DNA of 22,496 bases from REEB481 sp044360435 (GTDB taxonomy: Bacteria; Bacteroidota; Bacteroidia; NS11-12g; UBA955), in NCBI GenBank assembly GCA_044360435.1, contig JBIKKI010000023.1, forward strand, positions 1-22,496. Direction: 5' to 3'. The notes beneath the pieces were generated by a model that saw only the letters and a list, made by a program, of their open reading frames with translations, had not been told where the DNA came from and did not search any database. Both the position numbers and the translations under genes were made by a program. The stretch's first letter is position 1, and every line of letters starts with the position of its first letter. Shown in pieces: positions 1 through 8,125 of this stretch.

Positions 1-1200
1 CCTCAGGGAGCATGGGATCGTATTGCCGCAAGTCTTGACCATCAGAAACGGCGTCGCAGATGGCTGTGGTGGAGCAGCAGCGCCGCAGCACTGCTTGTTG
101 TGGGAAGTCTGCTGTTTGTAATCTACGGCACACCACAAACCCAAATACGGGAACAAACAGGCACAGCGGAGGCGCAAGCCTCCCAAACGGCAGATCGCAA
201 AGGCGCAGTATTGCCAGCAATCCCGGAGCCAAAACATCAGGAAACGCCAATCCGAGCATCGGAGTCTTTTACACATCACCATCCCGGCCAGAAGCCAGCG
301 TCACCTTCAACCGTTCAAAACGACGTTCAGTTTCCGGCGGAAGCAGCAGTTTATTCAGTCCCTTTGCCACAAGGTTTTGGTATGTCCGGCAAAGGGATTG
401 AAATGCTGCCTTTCCAAGATGTACATCCGGAGCAGGCGTCTGCTGTTTTCTGCCTCGAACAACCCAGGCACCGGCAACGCGTTGCCGCCCCTGCGGTAGA
501 ACTTGGCTTGGTGCTGAACCCTTCGGTTCAAAATCTGAACCTGCGTTTAGCCTCGGCCTGGGCCAATTACGTGCATGAAGATTACCTCGGAATCCGACGC
601 AATCAGGAATCGCCTTTGGAGGCGTTGCAGGGAGGTGTGGATATTGCGGTGCGCATCCGTGGTGGATGGCGTTTTAACAGCGGATTGTGGTTCACAGAGC
701 AGGGCACGAGGCAACAATACAATTACGCCATCAACAAATTGCCGGCTTACCGCGGAGGCACTTCCGACCTGTTTGGCAACCGACTGATTGAAGGATACTT
801 CATCGATCCCACGCCGGAAACGGTGCGTTATGCAGGAACTGTACGCATTCAGATGGTTCAGATTCCGCTGCAGGCGGGCTATGAACGTCGTATCGGCATT
901 CGCGGCGGATTATTGCTACAGACAGGGATTGCCGCTTCCCTGCTTTTCAGCAGCGAAGGAATGAACATAAACTATTCAAATCTGCAGCTGGATGTTGCGA
1001 ACAGCAATCAGTTGCGGCAAACCCAATGGACTGCACTGGGAAGTTTAAGCTACATGCACAACCTGAGCAAGTTCATACGTGCAGGGTTGGGTGTAAGGAG
1101 GGCGCAAAGCATCGCAAACCAATACAGAACCGGAGCTCCGCTTATTGGCAGCGGCGACAATACGGGCATTCAATTCAACCTGCATTACAGAATTTACTGA
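1..1200 (+). CDS. Membrane-anchored protein with outer-membrane beta-barrel-like C-terminal domain (5' truncated)
   Basis: The frame is open from the first base, so the start lies upstream of the window; 399 residues are visible before the TGA. Visible residue 5 onward reads WDRIAASLDHQKRRRRW, then a single hydrophobic helix (about 21-42), a low-complexity polar and proline-rich linker to about residue 150, and a C-terminal part (about 165-399) of alternating aromatic/polar strands ending in HYRIY. An N-terminal cytosolic stub, one TM helix and a C-terminal barrel-like domain is an arrangement seen in Bacteroidota proteins often encoded after an ECF sigma factor; that context is outside the window. 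A T9SS cargo gene starts 8 bp downstream, so the two are probably co-transcribed. The exact family is not recognised and the function is unknown. An internal ATG at 100 would cut the TM helix and is unlikely to be the start. Confidence 0.75.
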   Translation, partial: PQGAWDRIAASLDHQKRRRRWLWWSSSAAALLVVGSLLFVIYGTPQTQIREQTGTAEAQASQTADRKGAVLPAIPEPKHQETPIRASESFTHHHPGQKPASPSTVQNDVQFPAEAAVYSVPLPQGFGMSGKGIEMLPFQDVHPEQASAVFCLEQPRHRQRVAAPAVELGLVLNPSVQNLNLRLASAWANYVHEDYLGIRRNQESPLEALQGGVDIAVRIRGGWRFNSGLWFTEQGTRQQYNYAINKLPAYRGGTSDLFGNRLIEGYFIDPTPETVRYAGTVRIQMVQIPLQAGYERRIGIRGGLLLQTGIAASLLFSSEGMNINYSNLQLDVANSNQLRQTQWTALGSLSYMHNLSKFIRAGLGVRRAQSIANQYRTGAPLIGSGDNTGIQFNLHYRIY

Positions 1201-1208
1201 TTCCGCTG

Positions 1209-3644
1209 ATGAACAAGATCCTACATATCGCTAAATTGCGTTTCATGCGGAGTTTGCTGCTTGCAGGGATGTTATGGATGGGCTTCTTCGCGCGTGCGCA
1301 GGTAACCACGCCGCTGGATCAGGGACTGCCCGGTGCTGCATCGGCAACCTGCATGCACAACGGCGATTTGTATGTGCTGTACGCATTGGACACCACTGCT
1401 TTTCAGGAACAATACGGCGTTGGTCATTGGAACGGATTGTACTGGTCTTATTATCCGGGCTTAAGCGCACCACCCATCGTGACTACCGATGAAGGCCGGT
1501 ATCGATTTACTTCCATAGCATGGTTTAACGGTAGCCTTTATGCCGGAGGCAGCATTGTGAATGCGCGGAGTGCAGTCCCGGTAAATCACCTGTACCGCTG
1601 GAACCCGCAAACCCAAAAATGGGATGTAATCAATGGTGCCATCCAGACCCTGAACTACGGAATCCTGGACATGGTGGTTTACCAAAACCAACTGGTTGTG
1701 GCCGGTTTGTTTGATCAGGCGCTGGGACAATCGGCTTCGAACATCACCAAATTCAACGGCAGCACCTGGAGCTACATAGGCACATCCGGCAGCGACCAAG
1801 GTACCAATGGACTTATCAATGACTTGTTCATTCATCGGAACCGATTGTACATCGCGGGTGAATTCGACAAAGTAGGCGCTTCCATAACCGGTAATACCGC
1901 CTTTTGGACCGGCAGTGTTTGGGGCGGCATCGGCAATCCATTTTCTGACCAAACCATCCAACTGGCTTCTACCGGCGACACCTTGTTCGCCTTAGGCAAT
2001 GATGCCGGAATTCCTTCCATCAAAAGATTTACCGGAACAGGATGGCTCAAATTGGACAGCTTTGCGCAATTCGACCGCTTTGAACCCTCGGGGCTTGAAG
2101 GGACATCAGGCAGTTTATGGGTACACGGACGTTTTGAGGTATCCGGAAAGAACTGCGTTCTTCTCAGCATTTCACCCGCAATCCAAACCTGGCCCCTGAA
2201 CACTGCTGGACATCTTCAGGGATTGAGTTTCTGGAATAAAGGTCTTTACCTCTGGGGCGACTTTAACAGCATTGGGAATATATGCAGGTACGAGGCCGGA
2301 ATGGGTATTCTGGAAGGCCGTATTTATCAGGAACTCAATAAAAATTGCACGCTTGATTCGCTGGAACCTTTACTGCAAAACCGGGCGGTATTGCTGCGTT
2401 CCGCGAGGGGAACGGAAGTATGTATGAGCGATGCTTCCGGCAGGTTCAGGTTTGCTGTACCTCCGGGTGCCTACGAAGTTCTTGCCGCGACACGGAAACA
2501 CTGGGAATCTGTTTGTGGCAACACCACAGTAAACATCAACGCGGGCGAAACACAGGAGGTGAACGTGGCTCAGCGCCTCATTCCCAACCAAACAGACCTG
2601 CGCCTGAAATTGGTGGGGCTGAATCCCGACGGGATGGATGAGGACCGATACATGCGTTACGAGATTACGATGGAGAACATCGGATCCAATCCCATTCGCG
2701 GTGCCACCTTGCATTTCTTTCACGACAAGCAACTGACTCAGTTTGCCAGCCAGCCTCCGGCAAGCAACTACAGCAGTCCGGAAGCGGTTTGGAGTATTCC
2801 GGAGCTGTTGCCCGGAGCGGTTTCCAAAATCCAACTGAAGGTATTTGTACCTGAAGGACTTCCTGAACAAGAATTACTCAAAGCCTGGATCCGCACCGGC
2901 ACTTTATTCAGCGCTTCTGACCTGGACCCCAGTGACAACCTGGATACCATCGCGCTGACACCCGCCGGAAATAACGGAAATGGCAATACCAAATCGGCTG
3001 TTCCGGAACAGTTCATCCTTCCACAAACCAATTTCATTACCTATACCATCCATTTCCGGAACAATACCGAATTCAAAACCGCAAGATTCCATATTACTGA
3101 CACGATTGACCTGAATCTGCCCGTGGAATATCTGGAAACTGTTGCCTGGAGTCATAACTACCGACTTCGCGTGGTTGACGGACGCATTGCAGTTTTCAGC
3201 ATGGATCCGGGAGTGCTGTTGCCTTCAGAGCAATCAGACTCACTCAGCAGAGGCTACTTCTCCTACCGCATCAAAGTAAAACCCAACCTTGCTGCCGGAA
3301 CCGAAGTATTTAATACCGCCCAGATTGCTTTTGATGTATTCGGAAACAGCCTGACGAACCGCACCCTGCATGTGTACAGCGACCCGACGGTTGGCCTGAA
3401 CGAAATCCATGCGGTTACCGGATTCCGTGTATATCCCAATCCGGCCAACGGACGGATGATTGTGGAAAATGTTTCCCCAGAGCCACGCAACTTTACCCTG
3501 TACGATGTTCAGGGCCGCCAGCTTCAGCAGATACAACTGCAAACAGGGGCACATCATCTGATGGAACTCGGCCACCTGCCTTCCGGGATTTACCTGTTAC
3601 ACTCAGGAAATGAATCCATCAAAATCATGCTGCAGGGCCGTTAA
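1209..3644 (+). CDS. T9SS type A sorting-domain protein with beta-propeller-like N-terminus
   Basis: 811 residues from ATG 1209; an ATG at 1245 is an alternative. A signal peptide spans residues 1-30, with likely cleavage after ARA and before Q31. Residues about 31-360 contain repeated segments of the form LYxxG / W..... / N-[GS]-x-W, resembling a secreted beta-propeller. Residues about 365-450 (from GILEGRIYQ, with DASGRFRFAVPPGAYEV) look like a carboxypeptidase-regulatory or SdrD B-like fold. Residues about 460-590 resemble a DUF11/CARDB-type beta-sandwich and 600-735 the DUF7619-like module common before sorting domains. Residues 738-811 (VYPNPANG, TLYDVQGR, LPSGIYLL) are a type A T9SS C-terminal domain. 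The protein is therefore probably exported by the Sec and type IX systems and displayed on or released from the surface. Ligand and role are unknown. The frame extends upstream to 1026, but that part overlaps the preceding gene and lacks a signal peptide. Confidence 0.9.
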   Translation: MNKILHIAKLRFMRSLLLAGMLWMGFFARAQVTTPLDQGLPGAASATCMHNGDLYVLYALDTTAFQEQYGVGHWNGLYWSYYPGLSAPPIVTTDEGRYRFTSIAWFNGSLYAGGSIVNARSAVPVNHLYRWNPQTQKWDVINGAIQTLNYGILDMVVYQNQLVVAGLFDQALGQSASNITKFNGSTWSYIGTSGSDQGTNGLINDLFIHRNRLYIAGEFDKVGASITGNTAFWTGSVWGGIGNPFSDQTIQLASTGDTLFALGNDAGIPSIKRFTGTGWLKLDSFAQFDRFEPSGLEGTSGSLWVHGRFEVSGKNCVLLSISPAIQTWPLNTAGHLQGLSFWNKGLYLWGDFNSIGNICRYEAGMGILEGRIYQELNKNCTLDSLEPLLQNRAVLLRSARGTEVCMSDASGRFRFAVPPGAYEVLAATRKHWESVCGNTTVNINAGETQEVNVAQRLIPNQTDLRLKLVGLNPDGMDEDRYMRYEITMENIGSNPIRGATLHFFHDKQLTQFASQPPASNYSSPEAVWSIPELLPGAVSKIQLKVFVPEGLPEQELLKAWIRTGTLFSASDLDPSDNLDTIALTPAGNNGNGNTKSAVPEQFILPQTNFITYTIHFRNNTEFKTARFHITDTIDLNLPVEYLETVAWSHNYRLRVVDGRIAVFSMDPGVLLPSEQSDSLSRGYFSYRIKVKPNLAAGTEVFNTAQIAFDVFGNSLTNRTLHVYSDPTVGLNEIHAVTGFRVYPNPANGRMIVENVSPEPRNFTLYDVQGRQLQQIQLQTGAHHLMELGHLPSGIYLLHSGNESIKIMLQGR

Positions 3645-3689
3645 ACCGAAGGCAACGTGCAAACCAGATCGCAACAGTAACGAACGATA

Positions 3690-4358
3690 TTAAGGGCGAT
3701 CGAAGCATTCCATCAACAGCAGATGCCCGTCTGCAAAGCTGATTTCCACAAATCCATCTTCGGCCACGCGATTGCTGCTGCCTGTGCGCCAGGGTAATGA
3801 CCAATGCGCCTGTTCCACGTTGTATTCGAGATTTCGCGTACACAAACCGGATACTTCAGGCACTGGAATCAAGGAAATGTTAAACCCTTTGGGATACCAC
3901 TTGCGAAACTGTTTCTTCAAAGGAAAAACCTTAGAGTAATCGTCGAGCATGACCAGCTCTATTTGTTCCTGGAACTTGGGAAGCATGGCCAAATTATGGA
4001 AGCTGTGGTCGGCGCGGCGCCCGGTAGCCCAAACAATGTTACAGGCTTGGTGGCCTTGTTCAATGAGCCAGGCAATTCCTTTTTCCAGATCTGATTGTTC
4101 CTGGTCTGGGGTATGAACCACCTGCACCGGCTGGTATTGGGCCACCAAATCCTCCGGATTGGATATACTGTCGAAGTCACCCAAAAGGGCATCAAAGCGG
4201 ATTCCCAAATCCAGAACCCGATGGAGCGCTCCATCGAGCACCAACACAAAAGGGTTCCATTCCAGGAGCTGCCCCAGCAGTTCTATGTCGCAGGCGGCGC
4301 CATTGGCAATGATCAGGCTGGGTTCCTGTAAATCGCGGACAAAATGATGCGATGACAT
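3690..4358 (-). CDS. thiN: Thiamine pyrophosphokinase (thiamine diphosphokinase)
   Basis: 222 residues from ATG at 4358. The family transfers pyrophosphate from ATP to thiamine to make thiamine diphosphate. Visible family motifs are VLDGA (40-44), DALLGDFDS (56-64, the acidic Mg/nucleotide site), the HTPDQEQSDLEKGI segment (82-95) and GRRADHSFHNL (113-123, the G-x-x-DH-x-x-N signature). Length is normal for the single-gene enzyme. The C-terminal half (about 140-222) fits the thiamine-binding beta-sandwich but is weakly conserved. It is a cytosolic cofactor-salvage enzyme; TPP would serve 2-oxoglutarate and pyruvate dehydrogenases, in keeping with the adjacent TCA-cycle gene. It follows sucD on the same strand but is separated from it by a strong terminator, so it probably has its own promoter (see 4369-4376). 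The gene converges with the T9SS gene across 45 bp. Confidence 0.9.
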   Translation of the reverse strand: MSSHHFVRDLQEPSLIIANGAACDIELLGQLLEWNPFVLVLDGALHRVLDLGIRFDALLGDFDSISNPEDLVAQYQPVQVVHTPDQEQSDLEKGIAWLIEQGHQACNIVWATGRRADHSFHNLAMLPKFQEQIELVMLDDYSKVFPLKKQFRKWYPKGFNISLIPVPEVSGLCTRNLEYNVEQAHWSLPWRTGSSNRVAEDGFVEISFADGHLLLMECFDRP

Positions 4359-4368
4359 GGTTTACTTA

Positions 4369-4376
4369 CAAAGTAA
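4369..4376 (-). promoter_or_regulatory. Candidate -7 box of thiN
   Basis: On the minus strand this reads TTACTTTG, five of the six fixed positions of the Bacteroidota TAnnTTTG box, 10 bp before the ATG at 4358. A CTG lies 20 bp further upstream where a TTG (-33) would be expected. It lies just downstream of the sucD terminator, where a separate promoter would be needed. Confidence 0.4.
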
Positions 4377-4381
4377 GGCAT

Positions 4382-4410
4382 AAAAAAAGCCGGCAACAGG
4401 TACCGGCTTT
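4382..4410 (-). terminator. Intrinsic terminator of sucD
   Basis: A perfect 8-bp stem (AAAGCCGG at 4386-4393 pairing with CCGGCTTT at 4403-4410) has a 9-nt loop. On the minus strand it is followed by an uninterrupted T-run (the A-run 4382-4388). It lies 22 bp after the sucD stop codon. The opposite side has a TTTTTT at 4415-4420, giving weak potential on the plus strand too. Confidence 0.85.
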
Positions 4411-4432
4411 GGCGTTTTTTCAGGTTTGAGAA

Positions 4433-5305
4433 TCAGCGACCGAGCACTTCTTTCATGCGCTGGCCAATTTCCGCGGGGCTTTCCACCACGTGGATGCCAC
4501 ATTCACGCATGATGGCCATTTTCGCTTCCGCAGTATCGTCTTTACCGCCCACGATTGCACCGGCATGACCCATACGGCGACCGGCGGGAGCTGTTTGGCC
4601 CGCAATGAAACCTACCACTGGTTTTGTACCATGTTCTTTAATCCAACGCGCAGCTTCGGCTTCCATTCCGCCACCGATTTCACCAATCATCACGATACCT
4701 TCAGTTTCGGGATCATTCATAAAGAACTCAACCGCTTCCTTGGTGGTTGTGCCGATGATGGGATCGCCACCGATACCGATGGCAGTACTTTGACCCATAC
4801 CCAGCTTGGTCAGCTGATCTACCGCTTCATAGGTAAGCGTTCCGGATTTAGACACCACGCCGATGCTTCCTTTTTGGAAGATGAAGCCGGGCATGATACC
4901 GATTTTTGCTTCACCGGGCGTGATGATGCCGGGGCAGTTGGGGCCGATGAGGCGGCTCTTTTTGCCTTCCAGATACGCCTTTGCTTTAACCATATCTTTC
5001 ACCGGAATACCTTCGGTGATGCACACAATCACTTCAATACCTGCGTCGGCTGCTTCCATGATGGCATCAGCGGCAAATGCCGGTGGAACGAAGATGATGC
5101 TCACATTGGCACCTGCTTGTTTCACTGCTTCTTCAACCGTGTTAAACACCGGGCGGTCGAGGTGTGTAGTGCCTCCTTTGCCGGGCGTAACACCGCCCAC
5201 CACCTGGGTGCCATATTCAATCATCTGTGTAGCGTGAAAGGTGCCTTCGTTTCCGGTGAAACCCTGCACAATGACGCGGGAATTCTTGTTTACAAGGATA
5301 CTCAT
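4433..5305 (-). CDS. sucD: Succinate-CoA ligase (ADP/GDP-forming) subunit alpha
   Basis: 290 residues, the usual length. It catalyses succinyl-CoA + NDP + Pi to succinate + NTP + CoA in the TCA cycle as a partner of the beta subunit SucC. The CoA-binding Rossmann part begins VIVQGFTGNEGTFHA (residues 11-25). PNCPG (about 122-126) and SKSGTLTYE follow in the ligase domain. The phosphorylated active-site histidine is H247 in GHAGAIVGG, matching His246 of the E. coli enzyme. ATG 5305 is the natural start (MSILVNKNSRVIVQG). No sucC is adjacent; a separate location for the two subunits is common in Bacteroidota. A promoter (5322-5352) and a strong terminator bracket it, so it is likely transcribed as a single gene. 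Confidence 0.97.
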   Translation of the reverse strand: MSILVNKNSRVIVQGFTGNEGTFHATQMIEYGTQVVGGVTPGKGGTTHLDRPVFNTVEEAVKQAGANVSIIFVPPAFAADAIMEAADAGIEVIVCITEGIPVKDMVKAKAYLEGKKSRLIGPNCPGIITPGEAKIGIMPGFIFQKGSIGVVSKSGTLTYEAVDQLTKLGMGQSTAIGIGGDPIIGTTTKEAVEFFMNDPETEGIVMIGEIGGGMEAEAARWIKEHGTKPVVGFIAGQTAPAGRRMGHAGAIVGGKDDTAEAKMAIMRECGIHVVESPAEIGQRMKEVLGR

Positions 5306-5321
5306 GGAGTTATTGAAGTCG

Positions 5322-5352
5322 CGAAATTACGCCGCAGGTTTTTAAGGAACAA
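5322..5352 (-). promoter_or_regulatory. sucD promoter (Bacteroidota type)
   Basis: On the minus strand a TTG (5352-5350), a 20-bp spacer and TAATTTCG (5329-5322) match the Bacteroidota TTG-N19-21-TAnnTTTG promoter with one mismatch in the -7 box. The ATG at 5305 follows about 16 bp after the -7 box, so the leader would be very short. Confidence 0.6.
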
Positions 5353-5379
5353 TCTGAACCGGAACTATAGCAAAAAACC

Positions 5380-5387
5380 GAACTTTG
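5380..5387 (+). promoter_or_regulatory. Candidate -7 box of the YbjN-like gene
   Basis: GAACTTTG matches five of six fixed positions of TAnnTTTG and lies 6 bp before the ATG at 5394. No TTG occurs at the -33 spacing. If used, the transcript would be almost leaderless. It faces the sucD promoter in an 88-bp divergent region. Confidence 0.4.
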
Positions 5388-5393
5388 CAACGC

Positions 5394-5873
5394 ATGAGCA
5401 TAACCACACAAGCTTCCGAAACCGTTGAACTGGCCCTGGAACAATTAGGGGTAAACCCTGAAGAGGTGCGCTGTAGTGAACCCGGGCAGTGGCTGGTGTT
5501 TCGCGACGATTTCGAGATTTACCTTGATGTATGGGATCAGCAGGAACTTACACCCTGGAATTATTTCAAGCCCGAAGGTGAACTCGGCGTCTTTCAGGTA
5601 AGCGTTCCGGTGTTTTATATGCCGGAAAAAAGAAAAGAGGAACTGCTGGAAGAATTGCTGGCGGTGAATATGAACTTGTTTTATGGTGCTTTTACCTACA
5701 ATCCCAATGAACAGGTAGTGCTGTTGAAATACAAACGCCTTGCCGAACACCTGCAGGTGGCAGATGTGGTGGAAACAGTTGAAGCCTTGGGCTACTATGC
5801 AGAAATGACCTTCAAAGTGCTCAGCGAAGAATTTGGGCTTCGGGCCATCCAAACCAAAGATCAAGAATCCTGA
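5394..5873 (+). CDS. YbjN-like domain protein
   Basis: 159 residues from ATG 5394; an ATG at 5385 in the same frame would overlap the candidate -7 box, so 5394 is preferred. It is acidic, soluble, and has no signal peptide or TM helix. The layout is alternating beta strands (WLVFRDDFEIYLDVW, FQVSVPVFYMP), a charged helix (EKRKEELLEELLAVNMN), then strands FYGAFTYN and QVVLLKYKRL and a final long helix (VADVVETVEALGYYAEMTFKVLSEEF). That order fits the YbjN / type-III-chaperone-like fold. The biochemical role of such proteins is not established, and this family call is an inference from pattern. Its stop codon overlaps the probable non-canonical start of the next glycosyltransferase gene, which suggests translational coupling. 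Confidence 0.6.
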   Translation: MSITTQASETVELALEQLGVNPEEVRCSEPGQWLVFRDDFEIYLDVWDQQELTPWNYFKPEGELGVFQVSVPVFYMPEKRKEELLEELLAVNMNLFYGAFTYNPNEQVVLLKYKRLAEHLQVADVVETVEALGYYAEMTFKVLSEEFGLRAIQTKDQES

Positions 5874-6646
5874 ACAGTCCAGCTGATATCGCCAAAACGA
5901 TTTCCATCATCACCGTGGTGTTCAACAACCGCAAGGGTTTGGAACGCACCATGGATAGTATTGCCGCGCAGTCTGAGCGCAAGGATCTGGAGTACATTGT
6001 GGTGGATGGAGGAAGTACCGACGGCACACTTGACTATATACGCGCCCAATCCCGGCTCATTGACCATTGGATCAGCGAACCCGACCGCGGATTATACCAC
6101 GCCATGAACAAAGGTCTGGCGATGGCCCGGGGTTCGTACGTATGGTTTATGAACAGCGGTGACGCTCTATACAATCAACACACGCTGAACATGGTGCTTG
6201 AGGCAGCAGACAGCGGTGCAGAATTCATTTATGGCGATACCATGTTTATTGACCCGGATGGCAGGGAAATTGGTCTGATGAGCCGCGTTACCCCCAAGAA
6301 ACTTCCTACAGACATCGGACCAAAGACCTTTGCGTATGGCATGAATATTTGCCACCAAAGCGTGGTTGTGAAACGAAACCTTGCGATGCCATACGAAGAG
6401 ACCTACCGGATGGTTGCGGATATTGACTGGATTATCCGCATTTTACAGCAACATCCCAGGGCTTTCCGCTGTGCGCAACCTTTGGCACGTTTCGAACTTG
6501 GTGGAATCTCTCAGCAGCGCATCAGGAGTTCCTGGAAAGAGCGTTTTCAGGTACTTCGTGCACATTACGGATTGTGGCCTACCCTGCTGCGCCATGGATG
6601 GCTGTTGCTGCGCTCCCTTGCGTTTCGCCTGAAATCTGGTTCATAA
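5870..6646 (+). CDS. Glycosyltransferase family 2
   Basis: A GT-A fold glycosyltransferase of the WcaA/WcaE-like type, probably acting on a polysaccharide or lipid-linked sugar in the cytosol. Motifs are ISIITVVFNN (first beta strand), YIVVDGGSTDGT (nucleotide-sugar-binding Asp), SEPDRGLYHAMNKGLAMARG, FMNSGD (the DxD-position equivalent) and MVADIDWIIR (catalytic-base region). There is no TM helix except a weakly hydrophobic tail. Start choice is difficult. The only GTG (5915 and 5918) falls inside the first beta strand, and no ATG, GTG or TTG occurs between the upstream in-frame stop (5780) and 5915. CTG at 5870, overlapping the previous stop as CTGA, or ATT at 5900 (giving MSIITVVFNN) would restore the fold; 5870 is given and 5915 is the conservative alternative. 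The TAA stop abuts the T-tract of the gltA terminator. Confidence 0.85.
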   Translation: MNSPADIAKTISIITVVFNNRKGLERTMDSIAAQSERKDLEYIVVDGGSTDGTLDYIRAQSRLIDHWISEPDRGLYHAMNKGLAMARGSYVWFMNSGDALYNQHTLNMVLEAADSGAEFIYGDTMFIDPDGREIGLMSRVTPKKLPTDIGPKTFAYGMNICHQSVVVKRNLAMPYEETYRMVADIDWIIRILQQHPRAFRCAQPLARFELGGISQQRIRSSWKERFQVLRAHYGLWPTLLRHGWLLLRSLAFRLKSGS

Positions 6647-6673
6647 AAAAAGCCCCGGGATTTCCGAGGCTTT
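6645..6673 (-). terminator. Terminator of gltA, shared with the glycosyltransferase end
   Basis: A 10-bp stem with one mismatch (AAAGCCCCGG pairing with CCGAGGCTTT across a GATTT loop) is followed on the minus strand by seven Ts. It lies 21 bp after the gltA stop. On the plus strand it is followed only by GTTC, so termination there should be weaker. It sits between two convergent genes. Confidence 0.8.
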
Positions 6674-6693
6674 GTTCGATAATTCTTATTCAA

Positions 6694-7983
6694 TCAGCGG
6701 TCCTGCATGAATTTGAACTCGCGGGGCACTGCGCCGGTATAGATTTGGCGAGGACGGGCGATGGGCTGTTTTTCGCGGCGCATCTCCTGCCACTGACTGA
6801 TCCAGCCGGGCAGACGACCCAGTGCAAACAATACAGTGAAGAAATCGGTTGGGAATCCGATGGCGCGGTAAATGATTCCTGAGTAGAAATCTACGTTCGG
6901 GTACAATTTGCGCTCCACGAAATAAGGATCGGTGAGGGCTGTTTCTTCCAGCTTTTTGGCAATTTCAAGAACAGGATCGTGTACACCAAGCTTATTCAGT
7001 ACGTCGTCGCAGGTTTTCTTGATGATTTTGGCCCGTGGATCAAAGTTTTTGTACACGCGGTGGCCAAAGCCCATCAACCTGAAATTGTCGTTTTTGTCTT
7101 TGGCTTTGTTCACCCATTTCTGCACGTCGCCGCCATCCTGACGAATCAGCTCCAGCATTTCCAGTACTTCCTGGTTGGCGCCACCATGCAAGGGGCCCCA
7201 AAGGGCAGCGATACCGGCAGCAATGCTGCTGTACAGATTTGCCTGACTGCTTCCCACCATACGCACGGTGCTCGCGCTGCAGTTTTGTTCATGGTCGGCG
7301 TGCAGGATGAGCAGTTTATTCATGGCATCCACAATCACCGGATCGGGCTGATAGTGGTCCATGGTTACCTGAGCGAATGTCATGTTCAGGTAATTGGAAA
7401 CGTAATCGAGGTTGTTCTTTGGGTAGATGATGGGATGACCACTGCGCTTCTTGTAAATCATGGCGCAGATGGTTGGCATTTTCGCAAGCAAGCGCAACAC
7501 GGTGCGGTTCACCGCATCTTCGGGCCTGTTCGGATTCAGGCTTTTGGGATAGAATAAACCCAATGCACTGACCATGCTGCTCAGCTGACCCATTGGATGG
7601 CTTCCCGTAGGAAATGCCTTGAACATACCTTCCAGTCCTTCATTCACCAGTGTATGCTCACGAATGGCGCTGTCAAATTCGTCAAACTGCTGCCTGGTTG
7701 GAAGTTCGCCGTGAAGCAGCAGATATGCCACTTCCAGGAAGCTGGCTTTTGCAGCCAGATCTTCAATGGAATAGCCCCGATGCCTCAGGATTCCTTCTTC
7801 CCCATCCAGAAATGTGATTCCGCTTGTGGTAGCGCCGGTGTTTTTATATCCGATGTCCAGGGTGATGTACCCTGTTTTGGCCCGCAAATCGGAAATGTCA
7901 ATGGCTTTTTCCCCTTCAGAACCTGTGAAAACCGGAAGTTCGTATTCGTTACCTTCCAGAATGATTTTGGCATTGTCGGCCAT
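6694..7983 (-). CDS. gltA: Citrate synthase
   Basis: 429 residues, the length of the long hexameric bacterial type. It condenses oxaloacetate and acetyl-CoA to citrate at the entry of the TCA cycle. Catalytic residues are visible: H266 in GPLHGGAN, H308 in GFGHRVY and D365 in YPNVDFYSG, with WISQW near the C-terminus. The N-terminal beta-rich extension (residues 1-55) and FLDGEEGILRHRGY are typical of the Gram-negative type. ATG 7983 gives the expected N-terminus. It has a good own promoter (8015-8045) and its own terminator, so it is a single-gene unit. It is divergent from the methyltransferase and convergent with the GT2. Confidence 0.97.
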   Translation of the reverse strand: MADNAKIILEGNEYELPVFTGSEGEKAIDISDLRAKTGYITLDIGYKNTGATTSGITFLDGEEGILRHRGYSIEDLAAKASFLEVAYLLLHGELPTRQQFDEFDSAIREHTLVNEGLEGMFKAFPTGSHPMGQLSSMVSALGLFYPKSLNPNRPEDAVNRTVLRLLAKMPTICAMIYKKRSGHPIIYPKNNLDYVSNYLNMTFAQVTMDHYQPDPVIVDAMNKLLILHADHEQNCSASTVRMVGSSQANLYSSIAAGIAALWGPLHGGANQEVLEMLELIRQDGGDVQKWVNKAKDKNDNFRLMGFGHRVYKNFDPRAKIIKKTCDDVLNKLGVHDPVLEIAKKLEETALTDPYFVERKLYPNVDFYSGIIYRAIGFPTDFFTVLFALGRLPGWISQWQEMRREKQPIARPRQIYTGAVPREFKFMQDR

Positions 7984-8014
7984 AAGTATGTTCAGCGTAT
8001 GTTTTAGAGTTGTG

Positions 8015-8045
8015 CAAAACTAATCAGGGAGTTATGATTTCCCAA
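8015..8045 (-). promoter_or_regulatory. gltA promoter (Bacteroidota type)
   Basis: On the minus strand TTG (8045-8043), a 20-bp spacer and TAGTTTTG (8022-8015) match the Bacteroidota consensus TTG-N19-21-TAnnTTTG at every fixed position. The ATG at 7983 lies about 31 bp after the -7 box. Confidence 0.75.
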
Positions 8046-8104
8046 GATTGTATCAGGAAAACAACGAATGATGCTTTTGGTTTTAACAGGCCCACACTCT
8101 GGAG

Positions 8105-8112
8105 TAACTTTG
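8105..8112 (+). promoter_or_regulatory. -7 box of the methyltransferase gene
   Basis: TAACTTTG, followed by C, is a perfect TAnnTTTG box 13 bp before the ATG at 8126. A TTT rather than TTG lies at the -33 spacing (8082-8084). It shares a 142-bp divergent region with the gltA promoter. Confidence 0.6.
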
Positions 8113-8125
8113 CCCAAAGAATTTC

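Noticed and set aside
1026..1208. Upstream extension of the T9SS protein to a start at 1026
   Set aside because: It would overlap the preceding gene by 175 bp and put 61 non-signal residues before a clean signal peptide.
3645..3689. Terminator between the T9SS gene and thiN
   Set aside because: I could not see a stable stem with a T-run in these 45 bp.
4490..5428. A 312-codon plus-strand open frame across sucD
   Set aside because: It lies antisense to sucD, is rich in His, Cys and Phe in the way typical of reverse-strand translation, and has no recognisable domain.
6979..7557. A 192-codon plus-strand open frame inside gltA
   Set aside because: It is antisense to a clearly real citrate synthase gene, and its composition is that of a complementary-strand shadow.
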